64,000 bases of DNA from Streptomyces taklimakanensis (GTDB lineage: Bacteria > Actinomycetota > Actinomycetes > Streptomycetales > Streptomycetaceae): positions 1,550,001 through 1,614,000 of the forward strand of contig NZ_WIXO01000001.1 in NCBI RefSeq assembly GCF_009709575.1, written 5' to 3'. Below, piece after piece: positions 35,068-44,734 of the stretch. Made by a program: the position numbers and the translations under genes. How positions within the stretch are numbered: position 1 is the stretch's first letter; every line of letters begins with the position of its first letter. The notes under the pieces were generated by a model. The model was not told where the DNA came from. It made no database searches and was given only the letters and a program-made list of their open reading frames with translations.

Positions 35068-35886
35068 ATGGAGAGCCTGCGCACGATCGAGAACTGGCCG
35101 GTCACCACGGCGGCCGCGGCCGTCGTCCGCGCCGACGGCACGGTGGCCGGGACGCACGGCCCCGTCGACCACCGCTTCCCGCTGGCCTCGGTGACCAAGC
35201 CGCTGGCGGCGTACGCCGCGCTGGTCGCCGTCGAGGAGGGCGCGATCGACCTGGACGAGCCCGCCGGTCCCGAGGGTTCGACCGTCCGGCACCTGCTGGC
35301 CCACACCTCCGGGCTGGCCTTCGACGAACAGCGCGTGATGGCCGCGCCGGGCGACCGTCGGATCTACTCCAACACCGGTTTCGAGACCCTCGGCGACCAC
35401 ATCGCCAAGGCCACCGATATCCCCTTCCCCGAGTACCTGCGGCAGGCCGTCCTGGAGCCGCTGGGCATGACCGCCACCGAGCTGTCCGGTTCCCCGGCCA
35501 AGGACGCCGTCTCCACCGTGTCCGACCTGGTCCGCTTCGCCGCCGAACTGCAGGCCCCGCGCCTGCTGGACCCGCGGACCGTCGCCTCGGCCACCTCGGT
35601 GGTCTTCCCCGGCCTGTCCGGCGTGCTGCCCGGCTACGGCAACCAGAAGCCGAACGACTGGGGCCTGGGCTTCGAGATCCGCGACGGCAAGTCCCCGCAC
35701 TGGACGGGATCCTCCTCCTCGCCCCGCGCCTTCGGCCACTTCGGGCAGTCGGGCACCTTCCTGTGGGTGGACCCGGACGCCGGCGCCGCCTGCGTGGCGT
35801 TGGCGGACCGGGCCTTCGGCCCCTGGGCGATCGAGGCCTGGCCGCCCTTCACCGACGCGGTCCTGGCCGAGCTGCGCGGGCACTGA
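35068..35886 (+). CDS. Serine hydrolase (beta-lactamase/class C-like fold)
   Basis: 272 aa. Catalytic SxxK is LASVTKPLA, the YxN-like motif is RIYSNTGFE and a GHFGQSG motif replaces the KTG triad. There is no signal peptide, so it is cytoplasmic. It may act on esters or peptides; the substrate is unknown. The ATG at 35068 is chosen because the upstream frame is short and lacks a ribosome site. It is followed 23 bp later by a glutamine amidotransferase, perhaps co-transcribed. Confidence 0.88.
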   Translation: MESLRTIENWPVTTAAAAVVRADGTVAGTHGPVDHRFPLASVTKPLAAYAALVAVEEGAIDLDEPAGPEGSTVRHLLAHTSGLAFDEQRVMAAPGDRRIYSNTGFETLGDHIAKATDIPFPEYLRQAVLEPLGMTATELSGSPAKDAVSTVSDLVRFAAELQAPRLLDPRTVASATSVVFPGLSGVLPGYGNQKPNDWGLGFEIRDGKSPHWTGSSSSPRAFGHFGQSGTFLWVDPDAGAACVALADRAFGPWAIEAWPPFTDAVLAELRGH

Positions 35887-35908
35887 ACGACACCGGGAGG
35901 GCCGGAGC

Positions 35909-36625
35909 ATGGGAGAGGAGCGGCCGCGCGTGCTGGCCGTGCAGCACACCCCGAACGGCGGCCCGAGCCGGTTCGGCCGGTGGTTGGCCGAAGGTGGGCT
36001 CGCCCTGGACGTCATCCGCGCGTACGACGGCACGCCGCTGCCCGGACGTCTCTCCCACCGGGCGCTCCTCGTCCTGGGCGGCGGCTACCTGCCGGACGAC
36101 GACGAACGCGCCCCCTGGCTCGCCCCCACCCGCGCCCTGGTCTCCCAGGCGCTGGACGACGGCGTGCCGGTGTTCGGCATCTGCCTGGGTGGGCAGATGC
36201 TGGCGCTGCTCGCGGGCGGCACGGTCGCGGCGGAGCACGGCCGGCCGGAGATGGGCAGCACGGCGCTGACGCTCCGACCGGAGGCGGAGGACGACCCGCT
36301 CTTCCGCGGACTGCCGCGCCGTACCACGGCGATCGAGCACCACGTCGACGCCGTCACCGAACTCCCGCGCGGAGCACGGTGGTTGGCCGAGAGCGAGCAC
36401 TGTCCGTACCAGGCGTTCGCCGTCGGCGACCGGGCGTGGGGCACACAGTTCCACCCCGAGGCCACGGCCGCCCGGGTGCGGACGTGGGATCCCGAGCGCC
36501 TGGCCCGGCACGGTTTCGACCCGGTCGAGACCGTGCGTCGCGCGGAGGCCGACGAGCCCGCCGCGGCCGAGGTCTGGCGCACGGTCGCCCTCCGCTTCGC
36601 CGCACTCGTCCGCGACGGCCGCTGA
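35909..36625 (+). CDS. Class I glutamine amidotransferase-like protein
   Basis: 238 aa. Nucleophile elbow GICLGGQML and the HPEA pair near the C-terminal third identify a GATase1 domain. A partner synthetase is not next to it, so it may act on gamma-glutamyl compounds as a stand-alone hydrolase (GMP-synthase-like stand-alone proteins). A GGAG site precedes the ATG, and the 22-bp gap to the serine hydrolase suggests one operon. Confidence 0.88.
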   Translation: MGEERPRVLAVQHTPNGGPSRFGRWLAEGGLALDVIRAYDGTPLPGRLSHRALLVLGGGYLPDDDERAPWLAPTRALVSQALDDGVPVFGICLGGQMLALLAGGTVAAEHGRPEMGSTALTLRPEAEDDPLFRGLPRRTTAIEHHVDAVTELPRGARWLAESEHCPYQAFAVGDRAWGTQFHPEATAARVRTWDPERLARHGFDPVETVRRAEADEPAAAEVWRTVALRFAALVRDGR

Positions 36626-36745
36626 GCCGGCGCTCCGGCGTCCGCCCGCCCGTCACGTCCGGGTGGAACGGTTCACCGGTGGCGTCGAGCAGCGCGTTCT
36701 CGCCCGTGACGGAGCAGTCGAACACCCACCACCGACTCGCCCCCT

Positions 36746-36794
36746 CGCCCCGACCCCGGTGAGGCGCGAAGTGCGCCTCACCGGGGTCGGGGCG
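36746..36794. terminator. Strong bidirectional terminator
   Basis: Perfect 22-bp stem (36746-36767 / 36773-36794) with a 5-nt loop, between the convergent GATase and YVTN propeller genes. Confidence 0.9.
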
Positions 36795-36830
36795 ACCTCT
36801 TCGCCACGGACGGGCTCCCGGCTCCGCGGG

Positions 36831-37838
36831 TCATCGCGGTGCGACGGCCACCGCCTCGGGCTCGTGTCCGGTGCGCACGGCGGTGTGAACCCGCAGGGTC
36901 ACCGCGTCGATGATCACGACGGTCCCGTTGGCCTCGTCGGTCACGTAGACGCGGCTGCCGCCGGGCGTCACGGCGACACCGGTCGGGTCGCCTCCCACGC
37001 GCACGGTGGCGAGCCTGTCACCGGTGGCGGTGTCCAGCACCGTGACGGTCCCGGATCCGCTGTTCGCCACGTACAGCCTGCCCTCGTCCGGGGAGAGCGC
37101 GATGCCCCGGGGGGCGTCGCCCACCGGCAGGGTCCGCACCGGACGGTTGGTGAGCGTGTCGACGACCGTGACGGTGTCGGATCCGGTGTTCGCCACGTAC
37201 AGCCTGCCCTCGTCCGCGGCCAGAGCCATCTGTGCCGGGAAGGTCCCGACCGGAATGGTGGCCACGACGCGCAGGGTGCGAGCGTCCACCACGGAGACGC
37301 TGCCGGCGCCGTTGTTGCTGACGTACACCCGGTCGTTCGGCCCGGCCACGACACTGTGCGGAAGCCGCGGAAGATCGATCCTCGCCACGATCCGCCGTGT
37401 CGCCGTGTCGACGACGACGAGCCTGTTCTCACCGAAGGCGGGCACGTACACGCGATGCCCGTCCGGGGAGACCTCCACGTCGAACGGCCGGCGCCCCACC
37501 GGGACCGTGGCGATCACCCGATGCCTCGTGGTGTCGATCACCGAGATCGTGCCGCCCTCTTCGTTGGCCACGTACACGGCCTCGCCGTCCGGTGCCGCAT
37601 CGATCCCGATCGGCCCGGCGCCGACCGGTACGGTCTCCACCATCCGTTCCAATCGGGTGTCCACCACGGTGACGGTGTTGGATCCGCTGTTGCTGACGTA
37701 GGCCGCGACACGCGCGGGATAGGCAGAGGCCATGGGAGGGCCGAACCAGCCGAACAAGCAGGCAAGAGCCGCGACAAGGGCTCCCCATGCTCTCCGGCGA
37801 CCGGCCCTTCGGCGATTCTCGACGAAACCCCCGTACAT
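36831..37838 (-). CDS. Secreted YVTN beta-propeller protein
   Basis: 335 aa. Signal sequence (ALVAALACLFGWFGPPMASA) then seven repeats of the VYVANxGSGTVTVxD type, the YVTN-family propeller, for example RLYVANTGSDTVTVVD. A GGAGGACC site precedes the ATG. Such proteins are often surface or extracellular; the ligand is unknown. Tandem-repeat units differ by only a few residues, which indicates recent duplication. Confidence 0.85.
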   Translation of the reverse strand: MYGGFVENRRRAGRRRAWGALVAALACLFGWFGPPMASAYPARVAAYVSNSGSNTVTVVDTRLERMVETVPVGAGPIGIDAAPDGEAVYVANEEGGTISVIDTTRHRVIATVPVGRRPFDVEVSPDGHRVYVPAFGENRLVVVDTATRRIVARIDLPRLPHSVVAGPNDRVYVSNNGAGSVSVVDARTLRVVATIPVGTFPAQMALAADEGRLYVANTGSDTVTVVDTLTNRPVRTLPVGDAPRGIALSPDEGRLYVANSGSGTVTVLDTATGDRLATVRVGGDPTGVAVTPGGSRVYVTDEANGTVVIIDAVTLRVHTAVRTGHEPEAVAVAPR

Positions 37839-38260
37839 AGTGGGTCCTCCTGACTGGTGGGGATCGATGTCCGCGAGCCCGGGAATCGGACCGGCCGACG
37901 GTGAGGTCACACACGCCTCGCATCGCATCCTGCCCACTCGCCCTCCCGGCTTCCACGCCAGGAGCGCGCACTTGCTCCAGTCGGCAGCGGGCATAGCCGA
38001 ACGGCCTCACCTCCCGCCTTGGCCGGACATTCCGGATGGGCCCCCGGGCGGGGGCGAGGGGCGGCACGCACGGGCGACCAACGGCCCCGCACGCCCCTCC
38101 GCGGCGTCCGACCGGATGCCGCTCCGCCGCCGTACACCGCTCACCGCCGCCGTACGCCGCAGTAGGCGGTCACCGGTCTTGCCCTTCCGCCGCGCCCGGC
38201 GGCTAACGTCACGCCCGCACGTGACGCCCATCACCCCCACCACGGAGGGCACACCGACCC
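37839..38260. other. Intergenic stretch between divergent propeller and lipase genes
   Basis: No supported gene; it holds both promoters. A short direct repeat of GCCGCCGTAC occurs near 38130-38160. No operator was recognised. Confidence 0.5.
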
Positions 38261-39631
38261 ATGAGAAGCGGAAAGCCACCTCTGTCCCGCCCGTCCCACC
38301 TGTCCCGCCTGTCCCGGCTGTCCGGCCTGGCCGCCGCGGCGGCCCTCGCCGCGACCGTGTTCGCGGCGACCGCCGTGACCGGCGCCCCGCCCTCCGCCGG
38401 GGAGCACCGCACCGGGGCCGCCGGCGCGCCGGCCGCGTCGAAGAAGGCCGCGCGGCACTGGGTGAACACCTGGACGTCGATGCCGCAGCTCACCGAGCCC
38501 CACAACATGCCGCCCGCCCCCTTCACCGAAGACGGGCTGGTCATGGAGGACACCACCCTGCGGCAGACCGTCCGCGTCACGGTCGGCGGCGACAGGGTGC
38601 GGCTGCGCTTCTCCAACGCCTTCGGCGGCACCGCGCTGCCCATCACCGCCGCCTCCGTGGCCCTCCCGGCGGACGGGAAGGCCGGCGTCGCCGCGATACG
38701 TCCGGGCACGTCCCGCGCGCTGACCTTCAGCGGCCGCTCCTCGACCGTCGTCCCGGTCGGGGCCCAGGTCGTCTCCGACCCGCTGGACATGCGGGTGCGT
38801 CCCGGCGCCAACCTCACCGTGACGCTCTACCTCGCCGAGGGGCAGGCGTCGAACGAGATCACCTCGCACCCCGGTTCCCGCACCACCTCCCACCTGCTGC
38901 GCGGCAACCACCTGAACGCCGGCGACCTGCCGGGGGCCACCCCCACCGACCACTGGTACTTCCTCAGCGGCGTCGAGACGTGGTCGGCGCGGTCCACCCG
39001 GGCGGTCGCCGTGGTGGGCGACTCCCTGACCGACGGCCGGGGCTCCACCACCAACGGCAACGACCGCTGGCCGGACCAGTGGTTCGACCGTCTCCAGGAC
39101 CGTCGGCACACCCCCCGCGTGGCCGTGCTGAACCAGGCCGCCGGCGGCAACCGCGTCCTCCACGACGGCCTGGGCCCCAACCTCCTGGCCCGTCTCGACC
39201 GCGACGTGCTGGCGCAGACCGGGGTGGAGTCGCTGATCGTCTTCGAGGGCGTCAACGACATCGGCACCGCCGAGGCCACCGAGGCCGCGCAGAAGCGGGT
39301 CGCCGCCGACCTCGTCGCCGCCTACGAGCAGATCGTCACCCGCGCCCACGCCAGGGGCATCGAGGTGTACGGCGCGACGCTGACGCCCTTCGGCGACAAC
39401 GCGATGTACGACGACCCGGCAGGGCACCGTGAGAGCGCCCGACAGACGGTCAACGACTGGATCCGTACCGGCGGCCGCTTCGACGGCGTCATCGACTTCG
39501 ACCGCGCCGTCCGCGATCCGGGCAGCCCCGACCGGCTCCGGCCGGACGTTCACGACGGGGACTGGCTCCACCTCAACCCGAAGGGGTACGGCCTGCTCGC
39601 CGCCGCCGTCCCGGACCGCGTGTTCCGCTAG
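38261..39631 (+). CDS. Secreted SGNH/GDSL-type esterase
   Basis: 456 aa. Signal peptide (about 1-40), a beta domain (about 65-225), then an SGNH hydrolase with block I VVGDSLTDGRGS, block II NQAAGGNR, block III FEGVNDIG and block V DWLHLNPKG (Asp-x-x-His). It probably hydrolyses extracellular esters. An N-terminal jelly-roll-like extension before an SGNH domain is known in several actinobacterial lipases. The ATG is at 38261. Confidence 0.92.
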   Translation: MRSGKPPLSRPSHLSRLSRLSGLAAAAALAATVFAATAVTGAPPSAGEHRTGAAGAPAASKKAARHWVNTWTSMPQLTEPHNMPPAPFTEDGLVMEDTTLRQTVRVTVGGDRVRLRFSNAFGGTALPITAASVALPADGKAGVAAIRPGTSRALTFSGRSSTVVPVGAQVVSDPLDMRVRPGANLTVTLYLAEGQASNEITSHPGSRTTSHLLRGNHLNAGDLPGATPTDHWYFLSGVETWSARSTRAVAVVGDSLTDGRGSTTNGNDRWPDQWFDRLQDRRHTPRVAVLNQAAGGNRVLHDGLGPNLLARLDRDVLAQTGVESLIVFEGVNDIGTAEATEAAQKRVAADLVAAYEQIVTRAHARGIEVYGATLTPFGDNAMYDDPAGHRESARQTVNDWIRTGGRFDGVIDFDRAVRDPGSPDRLRPDVHDGDWLHLNPKGYGLLAAAVPDRVFR

Positions 39632-40411
39632 CCCGCTTCCCCCGTCCCACGGCCGCCGCGTCGGCGGCCGTGGGACGGGTGCTCCGGGCGGACCGGCGCC
39701 GCTTCCGCCGCCGGGACGAGGAGCCCCATCGGGGCGAGCGGACCACGACGCTCGGCTTCCCTCCCGGCCGTGGAACGGGAACTCTGCGTGAACTTCAGCC
39801 GTACGCTCCCCTTCACAGAGGCCGAGCGCATCGGAACGCACACTTTTCCCCGAGCTCTATGTGGAACCGCTTTCCCGGTTGGGCACACTGCCGTGGCGCC
39901 ATTCCGTGGACCTGGAGACCTCCCTGGTGAAGGCCGGTCGCCCCGACTGTCCGGCGAACGGCGCGGGCGGGTTCGTCCCCCTTACCGGAACCGGAGGCGA
40001 GCCCGGCTTCCCCGTCAATTCCCTTGCCCTGCCGACCGCTACATCCCTCTGTGCGGCTCTTGTTCCTCCGAGTGACGCACGGGGAACGAGTGGGGTATAA
40101 CCGGCCCGTTCAGCAGCGGACGGGCGGCTCCGTGCCGACCTGCCACGCGCACCGGTCGTGGTGCCGCCGCTGCCCGGAGCGGGGGTTCGTCGTCGTGTCC
40201 CGGGGGCGGGAAACGCGGATCACGAAGTCGGGGGAACCGGGGGGAGAGTCCCTTCCGTACCGGCGGCTCCGCCGGGCACGCCCCCGCGCGGCTCGTGCGG
40301 CCGCCACCGTCCGCTCCCCGCGTCCGAATCCGCCGCCGGCCGCCGAAGACGGTGGAGAGAACCCGGTGGCGACCGGACGCACCGCAGTCTTTTCACAAGG
40401 GGTTGGGACAC
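39632..40411. other. 780-bp gene-free region upstream of the amidase
   Basis: Contains the SGNH gene terminator (39641-39679) and the leader and promoter of the amidase. The frames it contains are short and random-looking. No riboswitch fold that I could recognise was found. Confidence 0.45.
39641..39679 (+). terminator. Terminator after the SGNH esterase
   Basis: Perfect 17-bp inverted repeat (39641-39657 / 39663-39679) with a 5-nt loop. Confidence 0.9.
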
Positions 40412-42079
40412 GTGAGATCGAAGAGAAGCCATGCCCGTCGGCAGGCCGGCATGAAACGCCGGACCTGGCTGGCGGTCGGCTCCGTCGTGCTCGGGGGGTC
40501 GGTGGCGGCGACGGTCGCCGTCGCCACCACCTCGGACGACCACGGCCGAAGCGACGATTTCCGACCCGTGGCGGCGTACACCGAGGCGTTCGAAGGCGAC
40601 GACGGCTCCAAGGAGCGCTCGGTGCCGCGCACGGAGACCCGGCTCTTCTCCCTGCTCGGCGTCTCCTGGGAGGACCCGAAGGCCGAACTCGACGGCACCG
40701 CCCAGATCCGCACCCGCAGCGCGGAGACCGGGGCCTGGACGAAGTGGCAGGACCTCGACCTCGGCATCCGGCCGCCCGAGACCGAGGAGGGTCAGGACGG
40801 TGGGGTGCGCGGCGCCTCCGAACCCCTGTGGGTGGGGAAGTCCGACGCGGTCGAAGCCCGGGTCGTGGCGGACAGCGGGAAGACGGCCGAACTGCCCGAC
40901 GGGCTCCGGCTGGACCTGATCGACCCGGGCGAGCTGGGCGAGCCGGGCGAGGACATCGGAGGCGGCTGGCGCAAGATCGACGGCGGCAACAAGGACGAGG
41001 GCACGCCGGAGCCGTCGGACGAGCCGGAGCCCGGCACCAGTGAGCCCACCTCGGAGCCCACCACCGAACCCACCGACACACCCACCGAGGAACCGACCGG
41101 GGAGCCGACCGACACCCCCACCGGAGAGCCGACCGAGGAACCGACCGACACCCCCACCTCGGAACCCACCACCGAACCCACCGACACACCCACCGGAGAG
41201 CCGACCGGGGAGCCGACCGACACCCCCACCGGAGAACCGACCGAAGAGCCGACCGACACCCCCACCTCGGAACCCACCACCGAACCCACCGACACACCCA
41301 CCGGAGAGCCGACCGGGGAGCCGACCGACACCCCCACCGGAGAACCGACCGAGGAACCGACCGACACCCCCACCTCGGAACCCACCACCGAACCCACCGA
41401 CACACCCACCGAGGAACCGACCGGGGAGCCGACCGACACCCCCACCTCCCCGGAACCGACCACCGAACCGACCGACGCGGGGGTACCGGAGATCGTCAGC
41501 CGCGCCGAGTGGGGCGCCGACGAGTCGCTGGTCGAGGACCCGCCCTCCTACCTCGACCGGGTGGACGCCGTCTTCGTCCACCACACCGCCGGCACCAACA
41601 ACTACGCCTGCGCCGACTCGGCCGCCGTCGTCCGCGGCATCCTCACCTACCACGTCAAGACCAACGGCTGGAACGACATCGGCTACAACTTCTTCGTCGA
41701 CAAGTGCGGCACGATCTTCGAGGGTCGCGCCGGCGGTGTCGACAAGGCCGTCCGGGGCGCCCACACCTACGGCTTCAACGGCTACTCCTCCGGCGTCACC
41801 GTGCTCGGCAACTACGAGGACGGCGCCCGGCCCACCCGGGCCGCGCTGGAGTCCGTCGCCCGGATCTCCGCCTGGAAGCTCGGTCTGCACGGGGTCGACC
41901 CGGCCGGGGAGGTGACGCTCACCGCCGCGGCCGACACCGGTGTCTGGAAGAACGGCGAGCGGGCGACGCTCCACCGGATATCCGGTCACCGTGACGGCTA
42001 CGCCACGCTGTGCCCGGGAGCGAACCTCTACTCCCAGCTCCCGAACATCCGCACCCAGGCCGCCGCGATGGCCTCCTGA
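40412..42079 (+). CDS. Secreted PGRP-type N-acetylmuramoyl-L-alanine amidase with Thr/Pro/Glu repeat linker
   Basis: 555 aa. An Arg-rich N-terminus leads into a signal anchor (WLAVGSVVLGGSVAATVAVA). A beta-rich region (about 50-180) precedes a repeat linker (about 210-355; TDTPTGEPTGEP units) and a C-terminal PGRP/amidase-2 domain (about 360-555) with zinc-site HHTAGTNN and SGHRDGYATLCPG. It cleaves the amide bond between glycan and stem peptide. The linker is built from 36-residue units. The GTG start is 15 nt after an AAGGGG site. Confidence 0.92.
   Translation: MRSKRSHARRQAGMKRRTWLAVGSVVLGGSVAATVAVATTSDDHGRSDDFRPVAAYTEAFEGDDGSKERSVPRTETRLFSLLGVSWEDPKAELDGTAQIRTRSAETGAWTKWQDLDLGIRPPETEEGQDGGVRGASEPLWVGKSDAVEARVVADSGKTAELPDGLRLDLIDPGELGEPGEDIGGGWRKIDGGNKDEGTPEPSDEPEPGTSEPTSEPTTEPTDTPTEEPTGEPTDTPTGEPTEEPTDTPTSEPTTEPTDTPTGEPTGEPTDTPTGEPTEEPTDTPTSEPTTEPTDTPTGEPTGEPTDTPTGEPTEEPTDTPTSEPTTEPTDTPTEEPTGEPTDTPTSPEPTTEPTDAGVPEIVSRAEWGADESLVEDPPSYLDRVDAVFVHHTAGTNNYACADSAAVVRGILTYHVKTNGWNDIGYNFFVDKCGTIFEGRAGGVDKAVRGAHTYGFNGYSSGVTVLGNYEDGARPTRAALESVARISAWKLGLHGVDPAGEVTLTAAADTGVWKNGERATLHRISGHRDGYATLCPGANLYSQLPNIRTQAAAMAS
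41040..41474 (+). repeat. 108-bp tandem repeats encoding the amidase linker
   Basis: Units encode SEPTTEPTDTPTGEPTGEP plus TDTPTGEPTEEPTDTPT. About three and a half copies, each made of three 12-residue sub-repeats. Copies are nearly identical, so length is probably variable between strains. Confidence 0.9.
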
Positions 42080-42113
42080 CGGAGCCCCGAACGACCGGAC
42101 CGGCTCCGACGCC

Positions 42114-42154
42114 ACGGGCCCGGTCGCCCCGCACACCGGGGCGGCCGGGCCCGT
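42114..42154. terminator. Bidirectional terminator between amidase and pirin
   Basis: 18-bp arms (42114-42131 / 42137-42154) with one wobble pair and a 5-nt loop. Confidence 0.85.
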
Positions 42155-42828
42155 CAGCCGTAGGACGGTTCGGAGTGCATCTCCCAGACCAGTGCCTCGA
42201 CCCCGGCTTCGCCCCCGGACGCCTCCAGTCCCTCGGCATCGGTGATCCGCACCGCGTCACCGGCCTCCAACAGCTCGTCGCCCAGGCGGAGTCCACCGCG
42301 CACCACGTGCACGTACACCCACGGCGCGTCCGGTATCGCCGTGCGTTCCCCGGCGTTCAGCCGCCGCACGTGCAGCACCGCGTCGGCACGGGCCAGGGCG
42401 TACGGGGTGTTGTCGGCGATGCCGCGCACCACCTCGTACTCGGCCTCGCCCCCGAACACCCCCGGCACCAGCCACATCTGCACGAACCGCAGCGGCTCGC
42501 TCCCGGCGTTGCGCTCCACGTGTCGGATGCCGCGCCCGGCGCTCAGCCGCTGCACGTCCCCGGGCCGGATCACCGCGCGGCGTCCGGCCGAGTCCTCGTG
42601 CGTCAGCTCGCCCTCGACCACCCAGGAGACGATCTCCACGTCCGCGTGCGGGTGTTCGGCGAAGCCCGCGCCCGGGGCGAGTCGTTCCTCGTTACAGGCG
42701 ACCAGCAACCCGAAACGCGTGTTGGACGGGTCGTAGAAACCGGAGAAGGAGAAGGCGTGCCGGGTGTCGATGCCGGCCGCCGCGTCTCCGCCCCTGTAGC
42801 GGTCCGCACCGCGCCGTATGTGCAGCAT
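42154..42828 (-). CDS. Pirin-family protein
   Basis: 224 aa. N-terminal cupin with metal-binding HPHADVEIVSWVVEGELTHED (given in pieces) and RLSAGRGIRHVERN, then a C-terminal cupin. Pirins bind iron and act as quercetinases or regulators. It is a monocistronic gene next to the unlinked two-gene pair at 42860-43818. A GGAGG site precedes the ATG. Confidence 0.9.
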   Translation of the reverse strand: MLHIRRGADRYRGGDAAAGIDTRHAFSFSGFYDPSNTRFGLLVACNEERLAPGAGFAEHPHADVEIVSWVVEGELTHEDSAGRRAVIRPGDVQRLSAGRGIRHVERNAGSEPLRFVQMWLVPGVFGGEAEYEVVRGIADNTPYALARADAVLHVRRLNAGERTAIPDAPWVYVHVVRGGLRLGDELLEAGDAVRITDAEGLEASGGEAGVEALVWEMHSEPSYG

Positions 42829-42859
42829 TCCTCCACGGTACGTGCACGGACCCGGAGCG

Positions 42860-43327
42860 TCACACGGCGGCCGTGGTCCCCATCCACAGCCGCCCCAGGG
42901 CGGTGCGGGTGCGCAGGTACTCCTCCACCCCGTCCGGTGGGGAGTCCGGGGCGAGCGGATCGAGGCCGACCAGCAGCGCCACCGGCCCGCCGGCCCGCGC
43001 GAAGTCGGTCCACTCGCGGCACGCCCGCGCCCGCAGTCCCGCGCCGCACTCCCCCAACCGGACGGTCGGGCCGGAGCGGGTGTCGCTCCGGTCGGCGGGG
43101 AGTGTGACGCACGGTCCGACGTACACCAGCGGGCGGTTCGCCTCGTCCAGCCCCAGCAGGGTCGCCAGGCGGAGCATCCGACGTTCGACCTCCTGGGCCG
43201 TGCTCCCCCAGGAGAGGGGCGCCGGCGGCGCGATCAGCAGGAAGGCCATGCGGCCCACCTCGGTCGCCTCCAGCCAGGTCCAGGTGGCCACGCGGCGCGG
43301 CAGCCCGGTGATGCGGGTGGCGCTCAC
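42860..43327 (-). CDS. Unrecognised protein paired with the upstream gene
   Basis: 155 aa. The GTG start overlaps the stop of the gene at 43324 by 4 bp, so the two are co-translated. Features are LTWLEATEVGRMAFLLIAPP-type hydrophobic patches and a Leu/Arg-rich C-terminus, with four cysteines (CVTLP, ECGAGLRARAC). No motif is recognised. The pair flanks an XRE/DUF397 pair, which suggests a linked role. Confidence 0.7.
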   Translation of the reverse strand: MSATRITGLPRRVATWTWLEATEVGRMAFLLIAPPAPLSWGSTAQEVERRMLRLATLLGLDEANRPLVYVGPCVTLPADRSDTRSGPTVRLGECGAGLRARACREWTDFARAGGPVALLVGLDPLAPDSPPDGVEEYLRTRTALGRLWMGTTAAV

Positions 43328-43818
43328 CGGCCGCCCTCCTCCGTGGTCGGGGCGGCCGGGGCGGTCGGGAGGGAACGCGGGCCGGTGAGGCGGCACAGCA
43401 GCCGGTGCAGCGCGGCCGGTTCCACGAAGGGCGTCCGCTCGGTGGGCGTACGGCGCCAGGACAACGGCCACGTGGCGCCGCGCAGGGCCGGGACGCCGAC
43501 GTAGGAGGCGTACCGGTCGCCGCTGGTCAACCCGCGTGCGCCGGGCGGCCAGCGGTACGCCCGGACGGTGCCCGGCGGCAGCAGGAAGTACGTGTACCGC
43601 TCCCCCGCGTGCTCCCGGACGACCGGCCCGTCCGTCTCCCGCGCCGCCTCCTCGGCCAACTCTCCGGCGACGCGCACGGCGTCGAAGTGCACTCCGGCCA
43701 GTCGCAGCGAATGCCCCGCCTTCGGCAACCACTCCCATCCCGGTGTCGGATCGCGGTCGGCGGCCGGGGCCGCGTCCGGGGTGGGGGTGACGCTTTCGGT
43801 GGTTGTTTCTCCGTTCAC
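43324..43818 (-). CDS. Hypothetical protein of a Streptomyces primase/polymerase-like family
   Basis: 164 aa. The core LAGVHFDAVRVAGELAEEA, YFLLPPGTVRAYRWPPGARG and a GATWPLSWRRTP end resemble a family found beside XRE regulators in Streptomyces. Weak similarity to the protein at 1-485. A low-complexity N-terminal linker (residues 1-30) precedes it. It lies divergent from the XRE gene, which may control it. Confidence 0.65.
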   Translation of the reverse strand: MNGETTTESVTPTPDAAPAADRDPTPGWEWLPKAGHSLRLAGVHFDAVRVAGELAEEAARETDGPVVREHAGERYTYFLLPPGTVRAYRWPPGARGLTSGDRYASYVGVPALRGATWPLSWRRTPTERTPFVEPAALHRLLCRLTGPRSLPTAPAAPTTEEGGR

Positions 43819-43912
43819 GCCACCGACTCTGGCCGCTCGTGTCTACCGTGACCAGCGGTGATCGATCCACATCCCTGCGTTGTCGCAGGGGACCCGGGGG
43901 AGGGTGAGAGGC

Positions 43913-44734
43913 ATGTCCGCGACCACGCCCAACAGCACGGGCTCGGACGGGATGAAGGTCTTCGGCGCGGTGTTGAGCGCCCTGCGCGAAGCACACGGAA
44001 CCACACGGGAGGAACTCGGCCGACAGGTCGGCTACTCGAAGTCGACGGTCGCCAAGATCGAGTACGGGGAACGGTTGGCGAGTCCGGCGTTCATCGCCAA
44101 GGCGGAGGAGCTGCTGGACGCCAGGGGCGCACTGCGCGCCGCCGCACCGCACCTGAAGTGGACGCGGCTGCCGTCGTGGTTCGGCGAGTACGCGCGGCGG
44201 GAGCAGGAGGCGGTGAGCCTGTGGACGTACGACACGCACGTGATCAAGGGGTTGGTGCAGACGGAGGACTACGCCCGCGCGGTCCTCAGCGCCTACGTCC
44301 CCACCCTGGACGAGGAGGAGATCGAGCGCCGGGTACAGGCCCGCATGGAACGCCAGGTGCTGCTGACGCGCAAACCGTCCGTCTCGCTGGCCATGGTGGT
44401 CGAGGAGTGGGTGCTGCGGCGTCCGGTGGGTGGGAGGACCACCCTCAAGGCGCAGTTGGAGCGGCTGCTGAAGCTGTCCGAGCTACGGAACGTGTCGGTT
44501 CAGCTCATGCCAGCGCACTACGAGACCCACGCCGGGTTCGACGGCCCCTTCACCCTGCTGGAGACTCCCGACCGCCAGTGGGTCGCCTACGTCGAGAGGC
44601 AGGCCGGAGGCGATGTGATCGACGACCGGCACACGGTCAGCGAGTTCCAGACGCGCTATGGGATGCTGCGAACGCAGGCTCTAACCCCGAAGGACTCCGC
44701 GCAGTTGATCGAGGAGATGATCCGCGAGCTATGA
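43913..44734 (+). CDS. XRE-family regulator with DUF5753 domain
   Basis: 273 aa. N-terminal helix-turn-helix (ELGRQVGYSKSTVAKIEYGE), then a DUF5753 domain ending VIDDRHTVSEFQTRYGMLR. This is the WhiJ-like architecture that is paired with DUF397 proteins in Streptomyces differentiation control. The ATG has a GGAGGG site. The stop codon overlaps the DUF397 start (ATGA). Confidence 0.93.
   Translation: MSATTPNSTGSDGMKVFGAVLSALREAHGTTREELGRQVGYSKSTVAKIEYGERLASPAFIAKAEELLDARGALRAAAPHLKWTRLPSWFGEYARREQEAVSLWTYDTHVIKGLVQTEDYARAVLSAYVPTLDEEEIERRVQARMERQVLLTRKPSVSLAMVVEEWVLRRPVGGRTTLKAQLERLLKLSELRNVSVQLMPAHYETHAGFDGPFTLLETPDRQWVAYVERQAGGDVIDDRHTVSEFQTRYGMLRTQALTPKDSAQLIEEMIREL

Noticed and set aside
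39770..40075. A 101-codon frame in the gap before the amidase
   Set aside because: No ribosome site and no domain; composition resembles random high-GC sequence.
41040..41474. CRISPR-like array
   Set aside because: Repeats run in reading frame of a coding linker, lack unique spacers, and vary by 36 bp sub-units. No cas genes are near.
40220..42136. A 638-residue frame antisense to the amidase, with repeating Gly/Val-type units
   Set aside because: The repeats mirror the Thr/Pro linker on the + strand, where a signal peptide and PGRP domain exist.
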